Part shown: one piece after another, positions 48,080-61,200 of the stretch
Layout of the letters: each line of letters opens with the position of its first letter
Numbering within the stretch: the first letter of the stretch is position 1
Made by a program: the position numbers and the translations under genes
Notes under the pieces: generated by a model
Told to the model about the DNA's origin: nothing
Database searches by the model: none
Seen by the model: only the letters and a program-made list of their open reading frames with translations
Source: Gibbula magus
Taxonomy: Eukaryota > Mollusca > Gastropoda > Trochida > Trochidae
Assembly: GCA_936450465.1 (NCBI GenBank)
Contig: OW388293.1
Location: 53,161,201-53,225,200, forward strand
DNA length: 64,000 nt
Direction of reading: 5' to 3'

Positions 48080-51000
48080 TTGGCCAATTTGGTCACGCGA
48101 ACCTCTTTAACGGCGAATCTGGAGTCCAACTTAAGGAAGGTAGCGGGAATTCGAAATGACCATTCGATAGACCACATTGTAATATACATCTTAACCAAGT
48201 TTGGTTCTGAAATATGCATTTTGAAGAAAGTTATCACGCTTGCTGTCAAGTATCGTGTTTCTCGCACTTAGAATAATTTCCATGTTTTTTGGCCAATTTG
48301 GTCACGCGAACCTCTTTAACGGCGAATCTGGAGTCCAAATTAAGGAAGGTAGCGGGAATTGGAAATGACCATTCGATAGATCACATTGTAATATACATCT
48401 CAGCCAAGTTTGGTTCTGAAATATGAATTTTGAAGAAAGTTATTACGCTTGCTGTCAAGTATCGTGTTTCTCGCACTTAGAATAATTTCCATGTTTTTTG
48501 GCCAATTTGGTCACGCGAACCTCTTTAACGGCGAATCTGGAGTCCAACTTAAGGAAGGTAGCGGGAATTGGATATGACCATTCGATAGATCACATTGTAA
48601 TATACATCTTAGCCAAGTTTGGTTCTGAAATATGAATTTTGATGAAAATTATCACGCTTGCTGTCAAGTATCGTGTTTCTCGCACTTAGAATAATTTCCA
48701 TGTTTTTTGGCCAATTTGGTCACGCGAACCTCTTTAACGGCGAATCTGGAGTCCAAATTAAGGAAGGTAGCGGGAATTGGAAATGATCGTTCAATAGATC
48801 ACATTGTAATATACATCTCAGCCAAGTTTGGTTCTGAAATATGAATTTTGAAGAAAGTTATTACGCTTGCTGTCAAGTAGTGTGTTTCTCGCACTTAGAA
48901 TAATTTCCATGTTTTTTGGCCACTTCGGTCACGCGAACCTCTTTAACGGTGAATCTGGAGTCCAACTTATTTAAGGTAGCGGGAATTGGATATGACCATT
49001 CGATAGATCACATTGTAATATACATCTTAGCCAAGTTTGGTTCTGAAATATGCATTTTGAAGAAAGTTATCACGCTTGCTGTCAAGTATCGTGTTTCTAG
49101 CACTTAGAATAATTTTCATGTTTTTTGGCCAATTTGGTCACGCGAACCTCTTTAACGGCGAATCTGGAGTCCAACTTAAGGAAGGTAGCGGGAATTCGAA
49201 ATGACCATTCGATAGACCACATTGTAATATACATCTTAACCAAGTTTGGTTCTGAAATATGCATTTTGAAGAAAGTTATCACGCTTGCTGTCAAGTATCG
49301 TGTTTCTCGCACTTAGAATAATTTCCATGTTTTTTGGCCAATTTGGTCACGCGAACCTCTTTAACGGCGAATCTGAAGTCCAAATTAAGGAAGGTAGCGG
49401 GAATTGGAAATGACCGTTCAATAGATCACATTATAATATACATCTCAGCCAAGTTTGGTTCTGAAATATGAATTTGAAGAAAGTTAGTACGCTTGCTGTC
49501 AAGTAGTGTGTTTCTCGCACTTAGAATAGTTTCCATGTTTTTTTGGCCAATTTGGTCACGCGAACCTCTTTAACGGCGAATCTGGAGTCCAACTTAAGGA
49601 AGGTAGCGGGAATTCGAAATGACCATTCGATAGACCACATTGTAATATACATCTTAGCCAAGTTTGGTTCTGAAATATGCATTTTGATGAAAGTTATCAC
49701 GCTTGCTGTCAAGTATCGTGTTTCTCGCACTTAAAATAATTTCCATGTTTTTTGGCCAATTTGGTCACGCGAACCTCTTTAACGGCGAATCTGGAGTCCA
49801 AATTAAGGAAGGTAGCGGGAATTGGAAATGACCATTCGATAGATCACATTGTAATATACATCTCAGCCAAGTTTGGTTCTGAAATATGAATTTTGAAGAA
49901 AGTTATTACGCTTGCTGTCAAGTAGTGTGTTTCTCGCACTTAGAATAATTTCCATGTTTTTTGGCCAATTTGGTCACGCGAACCTCTTTAACGGCGAATC
50001 TGGAGTCCAACTTAAGGAAGGTAGCGGGAATTGGATATGACCATTCGATAGATCACACTGTAATATACATCTTAGCCAAGTTTGGTTCTGAAATATGCAT
50101 TTTGAAGAAAGTTATCACGCTTGCTGTCAAGTATCGTGTTTCTCGCACTTAGAATAAGTTCCATGTTTTTTGGCCAATTTGGTCACGCGAACCTCTTTAA
50201 CGGCGAATCTGGAGTCCAACTTAAGGAAGGTAGCGGGAATTGGATATGACCATTCGATAGATCACATTGTAATATACATCTTAGCCAAGTTTGGTTCTGA
50301 AATATGCATTTTGATGAAAGTTATCACGCTTGCTGTCAAGTATCGTGTTTCTCGCACTTAAAATAATTTCCATGTTTTTTGGCCAATTTGGTCACGCGAA
50401 CCTCTTTAACGGCGAATCTGGAGTCCAAATTAAGGAAGGTAGCGGGAATTGGAAATGACCATTCGATAGATCACATTGTAATATACATCTCAGCCAAGTT
50501 TGGTTCTGAAATATGAATTTTGAAGAAAGTTATTACGCTTGCTGTCAAGTAGTGTGTTTCTCGCACTTAGAATAATTTCCATGTTTTTTGGCCAATTTGG
50601 TCACGCGAACCTCTTTAACGGCGAATCTGGAGTCCAACTTAAGGAAGGTAGCGGGAATTGGATATGACCATTCGATAGATCACACTGTAATATACATCTT
50701 AGCCAAGTTTGGTTCTGAAATATGCATTTTGAAGAAAGTTATCACGCTTGCTGTCAAGTATCGTGTTTCTCGCACTTAGAATAAGTTCCATGTTTTTTGG
50801 CCAATTTGGTCACGCGAACCTCTTTAACGGCGAATCTGGAGTCCAACTTAAGGAAGGTAGCGGGAATTGGATATGACCATTCGATAGATCACATTGTAAT
50901 ATACATCTTAGCCAAGTTTGGTTCTGAAATATGAATTTTGAAGAAAATTATCACGCTTGCTGTCAAGTATCGTGTTTCTCGCACTTAGAATAATTTGCAT

Positions 51001-51632
51001 GTTTTTTGGCCAATTTGGTCACGCGAACCTCTTTAACGGCGAATCTGGAGTCCAACTTAAGGAAGGTAGCGGGAATTCGAAATGACCATTCGATAGAACA
51101 CATTGTAATATACATCTTAACCAAGTTTAGTTCTGAAATATGCATTTTGAAGAAAGTTATCACGCTTGCTGTCAAGTATCGTGTTTCTCGCACTTAGAAT
51201 AATTTCCATGTTTTTTGGCCAATTTGGTCACGCGAACCTCTTTAACGGCGAATCTGGAGTCCAAATTAAGGAAGGTAGCGGGAATTGGAAATGACCATTC
51301 GATAGATCACATTGTAATATACATCTCAGCCAAGTTTGGTTCTGAAATATGAATTTTGAAGAAAGTTATTACGCTTGCTGTCAAGTATCGTGTTTCTCGC
51401 ACTTAGAATAATTTCCATGTTTTTTGGCCAATTTGGTCACGCGAACCTCTTTAACGGCGAATCTGGAGTCCAAATTAAGGAAGGTAGCGGGAATTGGATA
51501 TGACCATTCGATAGATCACATTGTAATATACATCTTAGCCAAGTTTGGTTCTGAAATATGAATTTTGAAGAAAATTATCACGCTTGCTGTCAAGTATCGT
51601 GTTTCTCGCACTTAGAATAATTTCCATGTTTT
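48080..51632 (+). repeat. Higher-order repeat copy 2, expanded to 17 monomers (3,553 bp)
   Basis: Matches copy 1 through +1,463 (TCTAGCACTT at 49,096), then diverges after about 49,750, where monomers with CACTGTAATA recur at 49,961 and 50,588 (a three-monomer local duplication) and with AGAACACATTG at 51,006. Confidence 0.7.
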
Positions 51633-54600
51633 TTGGCCAATTTGGTCACGCGAACCTCTTTAACGGCGAATCTGGAGTCCAACTTAAGGAAGGTAGCGGG
51701 AATTCGAAATGACCATTCGATAGACCACATTGTAATATACATCTTAACCAAGTTTGGTTCTGAAATATGCATTTTGAAGAAAGTTATCACGCTTGCTGTC
51801 AAGTATCGTGTTTCTCGCACTTAGAATAATTTCCATGTTTTTTGGCCAATTTGGTCACGCGAACCTCTTTAACGGCGAATCTGGAGTCCAAATTAAGGAA
51901 GGTAGCGGGAATTGGAAATGACCATTCGATAGATCACATTGTAATATACATCTCAGCCAAGTTTGGTTCTGAAATATGAATTTTGAAGAAAGTTATTACG
52001 CTTGCTGTCAAGTATCGTGTTTCTCGCACTTAGAATAATTTCCATGTTTTTTGGCCAATTTGGTCACGCGAACCTCTTTAACGGCGAATCTGGAGTCCAA
52101 CTTAAGGAAGGTAGCGGGAATTGGATATGACCATTCGATAGATCACATTGTAATATACATCTTAGCCAAGTTTGGTTCTGAAATATGAATTTTGATGAAA
52201 ATTATCACGCTTGCTGTCAAGTATCGTGTTTCTCGCACTTAGAATAATTTCCATGTTTTTTGGCCAATTTGGTCACGCGAACCTCTTTAACGGCGAATCT
52301 GGAGTCCAAATTAAGGAAGGTAGCGGGAATTGGAAATGATCGTTCAATAGATCACATTGTAATATACATCTCAGCCAAGTTTGGTTCTGAAATATGAATT
52401 TTGAAGAAAGTTATTACGCTTGCTGTCAAGTAGTGTGTTTCTCGCACTTAGAATAATTTCCATGTTTTTTGGCCACTTCGGTCACGCGAACCTCTTTAAC
52501 GGTGAATCTGGAGTCCAACTTATTTAAGGTAGCGGGAATTGGATATGACCATTCGATAGATCACATTGTAATATACATCTTAGCCAAGTTTGGTTCTGAA
52601 ATATGCATTTTGAAGAAAGTTATCACGCTTGCTGTCAAGTATCGTGTTTCTAGCACTTAGAATAATTTTCATGTTTTTTGGCCAATTTGGTCACGCGAAC
52701 CTCTTTAACGGCGAATCTGGAGTCCAACTTAAGGAAGGTAGCGGGAATTCGAAATGACCATTCGATAGACCACATTGTAATATACATCTTAACCAAGTTT
52801 GGTTCTGAAATATGCATTTTGAAGAAAGTTATCACGCTTGCTGTCAAGTATCGTGTTTCTCGCACTTAGAATAATTTCCATGTTTTTTGGCCAATTTGGT
52901 CACGCGAACCTCTTTAACGGCGAATCTGGAGTCCAAATTAAGGAAGGTAGCGGGAATTGGAAATGACCGTTCAATAGATCACATTATAATATACATCTCA
53001 GCCAAGTTTGGTTCTGAAATATGAATTTGAAGAAAGTTATTACGCTTGCTGTCAAGTAGTGTGTTTCTCGCACTTAGAATAGTTTCCATGTTTTTTTGGC
53101 CAATTTGGTCACGCGAACCTCTTTAACGGCGAATCTGGAGTCCAACTTAAGGAAGGTAGCGGGAATTCGAAATGACCATTCGATAGACCACATTGTAATA
53201 TACATCTTAGCCAAGTTTGGTTCTGAAATATGCATTTTGATGAAAGTTATCACGCTTGCTGTCAAGTATCGTGTTTCTCGCACTTAAAATAATTTCCATG
53301 TTTTTTGGCCAATTTGGTCACGCGAACCTCTTTAACGGCGAATCTGGAGTCCAAATTAAGGAAGGTAGCGGGAATTGGAAATGACCATTCGATAGACCAC
53401 ATTGTAATATACATCTCAGCCAAGTTTGGTTCTGAAATATGAATTTTGAAGAAAGTTATTACGCTTGCTGTCAAGTAGTGTGTTTCTCGCACTTAGAATA
53501 ATTTCCATGTTTTTTGGCCAATTTGGTCACGCGAACCTCTTTAACGGCGAATCTGGAGTCCAACTTAAGGAAGGTAGCGGGAATTCGAAATGACCATTCG
53601 ATAGACCACATTGTAATATACATCTTAGCCAAGTTTGGTTCTGAAATATGCATTTTGAAGAAAGTTATCACGCTTGCTGTCAAGTATCGTGTTTCTCGCA
53701 CTTAGAATAATTTCCATGTTTTTTGGCCAATTTGGTCACGCGAACCTCTTTAACGGCGAATCTGGAGTCCAAATTAAGGAAGGTAGCGGGAATTGGAAAT
53801 GACCATTCGATAGATCACATTGTAATATACATCTTAGCCAAGTTTGGTTCTGAAATATGAATTTTGAAGAAAGTTATTACGCTTGCTGTCAAGTAGTGTG
53901 TTTCTCGCACTTAGAATAATTTCCATGTTTTTTGGCCACTTCGGTCACGCGAACCTCTTTAACGGTGAATCTGGAGTCCAACTTAAGGAAGGTAGCGGGA
54001 ATTTGATATGACCATTCGATAGATCACATTGTAATATACATCTTAGCCAAGTTTGGTTCTGAAATATGAATTTTGAAGAAAGTTATTACGCTTGCTGTCA
54101 AGTAGTGTGTTTCTCGCACTTAGAATAATTTCCATGTTTTTTGGCCAATTTGGTCACGCGAACCTCTTTAACGGTGAATCTGGAGTCCAACTTATTTAAG
54201 GTTGCGGGAATTGGATATGACCATTCGATAGATCACATTGTAATATACATCTTAGCCAAGTTTGGTTCTGAAATATGCATTTTGAAGAAAGTTATCACGC
54301 TTGCTGTCAAGTATCGTGTTTCTCGCACTTAGAATAATTTCCATGTTTTTTGGCCAATTTGGTCACGCGAACCTCTTTAAGGGCGAATCTTGAGTCCAAA
54401 TTAAGGAAGGTAGCGGGAATTGGAAATGACCATTCGATAGATCACATTGTAATATACATCTCAGCCAAGTTTGGTTCTGAAATATGAATTTTGAAGAAAG
54501 TTATTACGCTTGCTGTCAAGTAGTGTGTTTCTCGCACTTAGAATAATTTCCATGTTTTTTGGCCAATTTGGTCACGCGAACCTCTTTAACGGCGAATCTG

Positions 54601-54767
54601 GAGTCCAAATTAAGGAAGGTAGCGGGAATTGGATATGACCATTCGATAGATCACATTGTAATATACATCTTAGCCAAGTTTGGTTCTGAAATATGAATTT
54701 TGAAGAAAATTATCACGCTTGCTGTCAAGTATCGTGTTTCTCGCACTTAGAATAATTTCCATGTTTT
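51633..54767 (+). repeat. Higher-order repeat copy 3, 15 monomers (3,135 bp)
   Basis: Reproduces the full variant order of copy 1 at +6,688 (32 monomers), including TCTAGCACTT at 52,649, the GATGAAAG monomer at 53,096 and the GGTTGCGGG monomer at 54,141. Confidence 0.75.
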
Positions 54768-57700
54768 TTGGCCAATTTGGTCACGCGAACCTCTTTAACG
54801 GCGAATCTGGAGTCCAACTTAAGGAAGGTAGCGGGAATTCGAAATGACCATTCGATAGATCACATTGTAATATACATCTTAACCAAGTTTGGTTCTGAAA
54901 TATGCATTTTGAAGAAAGTTATCACGCTTGCTGTCAAGTATCGTGTTTCTCGCACTTAGAATAATTTCCATGTTTTTTGGCCAATTTGGTCACGCGAACC
55001 TCTTTAACGGCGAATCTGGAGTCCAAATTAAGGAAGGTAGCGGGAATTGGAAATGACCATTCGATAGATCACATTGTAATATACATCTCAGCCAAGTTTG
55101 GTTCTGAAATATGAATTTTGAAGAAAGTTATTACGCTTGCTGTCAAGTATCGTGTTTCTCGCACTTAGAATAATTTCCATGTTTTTTGGCCAATTTGGTC
55201 ACGCGAACCTCTTTAACGGCGAATCTGGAGTCCAACTTAAGGAAGGTAGCGGGAATTGGATATGACCATTCGATAGATCACATTGTAATATACATCTTAG
55301 CCAAGTTTGGTTCTGAAATATGAATTTTGATGAAAATTATCACGCTTGCTGTCAAGTATCGTGTTTCTCGCACTTAGAATAATTTCCATGTTTTTTGGCC
55401 AATTTGGTCACGCGAACCTCTTTAACGGCGAATCTGGAGTCCAAATTAAGGAAGGTAGCGGGAATTGGAAATGATCGTTCAATAGATCACATTGTAATAT
55501 ACATCTCAGCCAAGTTTGGTTCTGAAATATGAATTTTGAAGAAAGTTATTACGCTTGCTGTCAAGTAGTGTGTTTCTCGCACTTAGAATAATTTCCATGT
55601 TTTTTGGCCACTTCGGTCACGCGAACCTCTTTAACGGTGAATCTGGAGTCCAACTTATTTAAGGTAGCGGGAATTGGATATGACCATTCGATAGATCACA
55701 TTGTAATATACATCTTAGCCAAGTTTGGTTCTGAAATATGCATTTTGAAGAAAGTTATCACGCTTGCTGTCAAGTATCGTGTTTCTAGCACTTAGAATAA
55801 TTTTCATGTTTTTTGGCCAATTTGGTCACGCGAACCTCTTTAACGGCGAATCTGGAGTCCAACTTAAGGAAGGTAGCGGGAATTCGAAATGACCATTCGA
55901 TAGACCACATTGTAATATACATCTTAGCCAAGTTTGGTTCTGAAATATGCATTTTGATGAAAGTTATCACGCTTGCTGTCAAGTATCGTGTTTCTCGCAC
56001 TTAAAATAATTTCCATGTTTTTTGGCCAATTTGGTCACGCGAACCTCTTTAACGGCGAATCTGGAGTCCAAATTAAGGAAGGTAGCGGGAATTGGAAATG
56101 ACCATTCGATAGATCACATTGTAATATACATCTCAGCCAAGTTTGGTTCTGAAATATGAATTTTGAAGAAAGTTATTACGCTTGCTGTCAAGTAGTGTGT
56201 TTCTCGCACTTAGAATAATTTCCATGTTTTTTGGCCAATTTGGTCACGCGAACCTCTTTAACGGTGAATCTGGAGTCCAACTTAAGGAAGGTAGCGGGAA
56301 TTGGATATGACCATTCGATAGATCACACTGTAATATACATCTTAGCCAAGTTTGGTTCTGAAATATGCATTTTGAAGAAAGTTATCACGCTTGCTGTCAA
56401 GTATCGTGTTTCTCGCACTTAGAATAATTTCCATGTTTTTTGGCCAATTTGGTCACGCGAACCTCTTTAACGGCGAATCTGGAGTCCAACTTAAGGAAGG
56501 TAGCGGGAATTGGATATGACCATTCGATAGATCACATTGTAATATACATCTTAGCCAAGTTTGGTTCTGAAATATGAATTTTGAAGAAAATTATCACGCT
56601 TGCTGTCAAGTATCGTGTTTCTCGCACTTAGAATAATTTGCATGTTTTTTGGCCAATTTGGTCACGCGAACCTCTTTAACGGCGAATCTGGAGTCCAACT
56701 TAAGGAAGGTAGCGGGAATTCGAAATGACCATTCGATAGAACACATTGTAATATACATCTTAACCAAGTTTGGTTCTGAAATATGCATTTTGAAGAAAGT
56801 TATCACGCTTGCTGTCAAGTATCGTGTTTCTCGCACTTAGAATAATTTCCATGTTTTTTGGCCAATTTGGTCACGCGAACCTCTTTAACGGCGAATCTGG
56901 AGTCCAAATTAAGGAAGGTAGCGGGAATTGGAAATGACCGTTCAATAGATCACATTATAATATACATCTCAGCCAAGTTTGGTTCTGAAATATGAATTTG
57001 AAGAAAGTTATTACGCTTGCTGTCAAGTAGTGTGTTTCTCGCACTTAAAATAATTTCCATGTTTTTTGGCCAATTTGGTCACGCGAACCTCTTTAACGGC
57101 GAATCTGGAGTCCAACTTAAGGAAGGTAGCGGGAATTCGAAATGACCATTCGATAGACCACATTGTAATATACATCTTAGCCAAGTTTGGTTCTGAAATA
57201 TGCATTTTGATGAAAGTTATCACGCTTGCTGTCAAGTATCGTGTTTCTCGCACTTAAAATAATTTCCATGTTTTTTGGCCAATTTGGTCACGCGAACCTC
57301 TTTAACGGCGAATCTGGAGTCCAAATTAAGGAAGGTAGCGGGAATTGGAAATGACCATTCGATAGATCACATTGTAATATACATCTCAGCCAAGTTTGGT
57401 TCTGAAATATGAATTTTGAAGAAAGTTATTACGCTTGCTGTCAAGTAGTGTGTTTCTCGCACTTAGAATAATTTCCATGTTTTTTGGCCAATTTGGTCAC
57501 GCGAACCTCTTTAACGGCGAATCTGGAGTCCAACTTAAGGAAGGTAGCGGGAATTGGATATGACCATTCGATAGATCACACTGTAATATACATCTTAGCC
57601 AAGTTTGGTTCTGAAATATGCATTTTGAAGAAAGTTATCACGCTTGCTGTCAAGTATCGTGTTTCTCGCACTTAGAATAATTTCCATGTTTTTTGGCCAA

Positions 57701-57901
57701 TTTGGTCACGCGAACCTCTTTAACGGCGAATCTGGAGTCCAACTTAAGGAAGGTAGCGGGAATTGGATATGACCATTCGATAGATCACATTGTAATATAC
57801 ATCTTAGCCAAGTTTGGTTCTGAAATATGAATTTTGAAGAAAATTATCACGCTTGCTGTCAAGTATCGTGTTTCTCGCACTTAGAATAATTTCCATGTTT
57901 T
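54768..57901 (+). repeat. Higher-order repeat copy 4, rearranged (3,134 bp)
   Basis: Starts like copy 3 (TCTAGCACTT at 55,784) but lost two monomers through a hybrid at about 55,797-56,004, then continues with a six-monomer (about 1,253 bp) repetition (56,231 to 57,484; 56,649 to 57,902). Confidence 0.7.
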
Positions 57902-58298
57902 TTGGCCAATTTGGTCACGCGAACCTCTTTAACGGCGAATCTGGAGTCCAACTTAAGGAAGGTAGCGGGAATTCGAAATGACCATTCGATAGAACACATT
58001 GTAATATACATCTTAACCAAGTTTGGTTCTGAAATATGCATTTTGAAGAAAGTTATCACGCTTGCTGTCAAGTATCGTGTTTCTCGCACTTAGAATAATT
58101 TCCATGTTTTTTGGCCAATTTGGTCACGCGAACCTCTTTAACGGCGAATCTGGAGTCCAAATTAAGGAAGGTAGCGGGAATTGGAAATGACCGTTCAATA
58201 GATCACATTATAATATACATCTCAGCCAAGTTTGGTTCTGAAATATGAATTTTGAAGAAAGTTATTACGCTTGCTGTCAAGTAGTGTGTTTCTCGCAC

Positions 58299-61200
58299 TT
58301 AGAATAATTTCCATGTTTTTTTGGCCAATTTGGTCACGCGAACCTCTTTAACGGCGAATCTGGAGTCCAACTTAAGGAAGGTGGCGGGAATTCGAAGTGA
58401 CCATTTGATAGACCACATTGTAATATACATCTTAGCCAAGTTTGGTTCTGAAATATGCATTTTGAAGAAAGTTATCACGCTTGCTGTCAAGTATCGTGTT
58501 TCTCGCACTTAGAATAATTTCCATGTTTTTTGGCCAATTTGGTCACGCGAACCTCTTTAACGGCGAATCTGGAGTCCAAATTAAGGAAGGTAGCGGGAAT
58601 TGGAAATGACCATTCGATAGATCACATTATAATATACATCTCAGCCAAGTTTGGTTCTGAAATATGAATATTGAAGAAAGTTATTACGCTTGCTGTCAAG
58701 TATCGTGTTTCTCGCACTTAGAATAATTTCCATGTTTTTTGGCCAATTTGGTCACGCGAACCTCTTTAACGGCGAATCTGGAGTCCAAATTAAGGAAGGT
58801 AGCGGGAATTGGAAATGACCATTCAATAGATCACATTATAATATACATCTCAGCCAAGTTTGGTTCTGAAATATGAATTTTGAAGAAAGTTATTACGCTT
58901 GCTGTCAAGTAGTGTGTTTCTCGCACTTAGAATAATTTCCATGTTTTTTTGGCCAATTTGGTCACGCGAACCTCTTTAACGGCGAATCTGGAGTCCAACT
59001 TAAGGAAGGTAGCGGGAATTCGAAGTGACCATTTGATAGACCACATTGTAATATACATCTTAGCCAAGTTTGGTTCTGAAATATGCATTTTGAAGAAAGT
59101 TATCACGCTTGCTGTCAAGTATCGTGTTTCTCGCACTTAGAATAATTTCCATGTTTTTTGGCCAATTTGGTCACGCGAACCTCTTTAACGGCGAATCTGG
59201 AGTCCAACTTAAGGAAGGTAGCGGGAATTGGATATGACCATTCGATAGATCACATTGTAATATACATCTTAGCCAAGTTTGGTTCTGAAATATGCATTTT
59301 GAAGAAAGTAATCACGCTTGCTGTCAAGTATCGTATTTCTCGCACTTAGAATAATTTCCATGTTTTTTGGCCAATTTGGTCACGCGAACCTCTTTAACGG
59401 CGAATCTGGAGTCCAACTTAAGGAAGGAAGCGGGAATTGGAAATGACCATTCGATAGATCACACTGTAATATACATCTTAGCCAAGTTTGGTTCTGAAAT
59501 ATGCATTTTGAAGAAAGTTATCACGCTTGCTGTCAAGTATCGTGTTTCTCGCACTTAGAATAATTTCCATGTTTTTTGGCCAATTTGGTCACGCGAACCT
59601 CTTTAACGGCGAATCTGGAGTCCAACTTAAGGAAGGTAGCGGGAATTGGATATGACCATTCGATAGATCACATTGTAATATACATCTTAGCCAAGTTTGG
59701 TTCTGAAATATGAATTTTGAAGAAAATTATCACGCTTGCTGTCAAGTATCGTGTTTCTCGCACTTAGAATAATTTCCATGTTTTTTGGCCAATTTGGTCA
59801 CGCGAACCTCTTTAACGGCGAATCTGGAGTCCAACTTAAGGAAGGTAGCGGGAATTGGAAATGACCATTCGATAGACCACATTGTAATATACATCTTAAC
59901 CAAGTTTGGTTCTGAAATATGCATTTTGAAGAAAGTTATCACGCTTGCTGTCAAGTATCGTGTTTCTCGCACTTAGAATAATTTCCATGTTTTTGGCCAA
60001 TTTGGTCACGCGAACCTCTTTAACGGCGAATCTGGAGTCCACATTAAGGAAGGTAGCACGAATTGGAAATGACCGTTCAATAGATCACATTATAATATAC
60101 ATCTTAGCCAAGTTTGGTTCTGAAATATGAATTTTGAAGAAAGTTATTACGCTTGCTGTCAAGTAGTGTGTTTCTCGCACTTAGAATAATTTCCATGTTT
60201 TTTGGCCACTTCGGTCACGCGAACCTCTTTAACGGTGAATCTGGAGTCCAACTTAAGGAAGGTAGCGGGAATTGGATATGACCATTCGATAGATCACATT
60301 GTAATATACATCTTAGCCAAGTTTGGTTCTGAAATATGAATTTTGAAGAAAGTTATTACGCTTGCTGTCAAGTAGTGTGTTTCTCGCACTTAGAATAATT
60401 TCCATGTTTTTTGGCCACTTCGGTCACGCGAACCTCTTTAACGGTGAATCTGGAGTCCAACTTAAGGAAGGTAGCGGGAATTGGATATGACCATTCGATA
60501 GATCACATTGTAATATACATCTTAGCCAAGTTTGGTTCTGAAATATGAATTTTGAAGAAAGTTATCACGCTTGCTGTCAAGTATCGTGTTTCTCGCACTT
60601 AGAATAATTTCCATGTTTTTTGGCCAATTTGGTCACGCGAACCTCTTTAACGGCGAATCTGGAGTCCAACTTAAAGAAGGTAGCGGGAATTGGATATGAC
60701 CATTCGATAGATCACATTGTAATATACATCTTAGCCAAGTTTGGTTCTGAAATATGCATTATGAAGAAAGTTATCACGCTTGCTGTCAAGTATCGTGTTT
60801 CTCGCACTTAGAATAATTTCCATGTTTTTTGGCCAATTTGGTCACGCGAACCTCTTTAACGGCGAATCTGGAGTCCAACTTAAGGAAGGTAGCGGGAATT
60901 GGAAATGACCATTCAATAGATCACATTGTAATATACATCTCAGCCAAGTTTGGTTCTGAAATATGAATTTTGAAGAAAGTTATTACGCTTGCTGTCAAGT
61001 AGTGTGTTTCTCGCACTTAAAATAATTTCCATGTTTTTTGGCCAATTTGGTCACGCAAACCTCTTTAACGGCGAATCTGGAGTCCAACTTAAGGAAGGTA
61101 GCGGGAATTGGATATGACCATTCAATAGATCACATTGTAATATACATCTCAGCCAAGTTTGGTTCTGAAATATGAATTTTGAAGAAAGTTATTACGCTTG

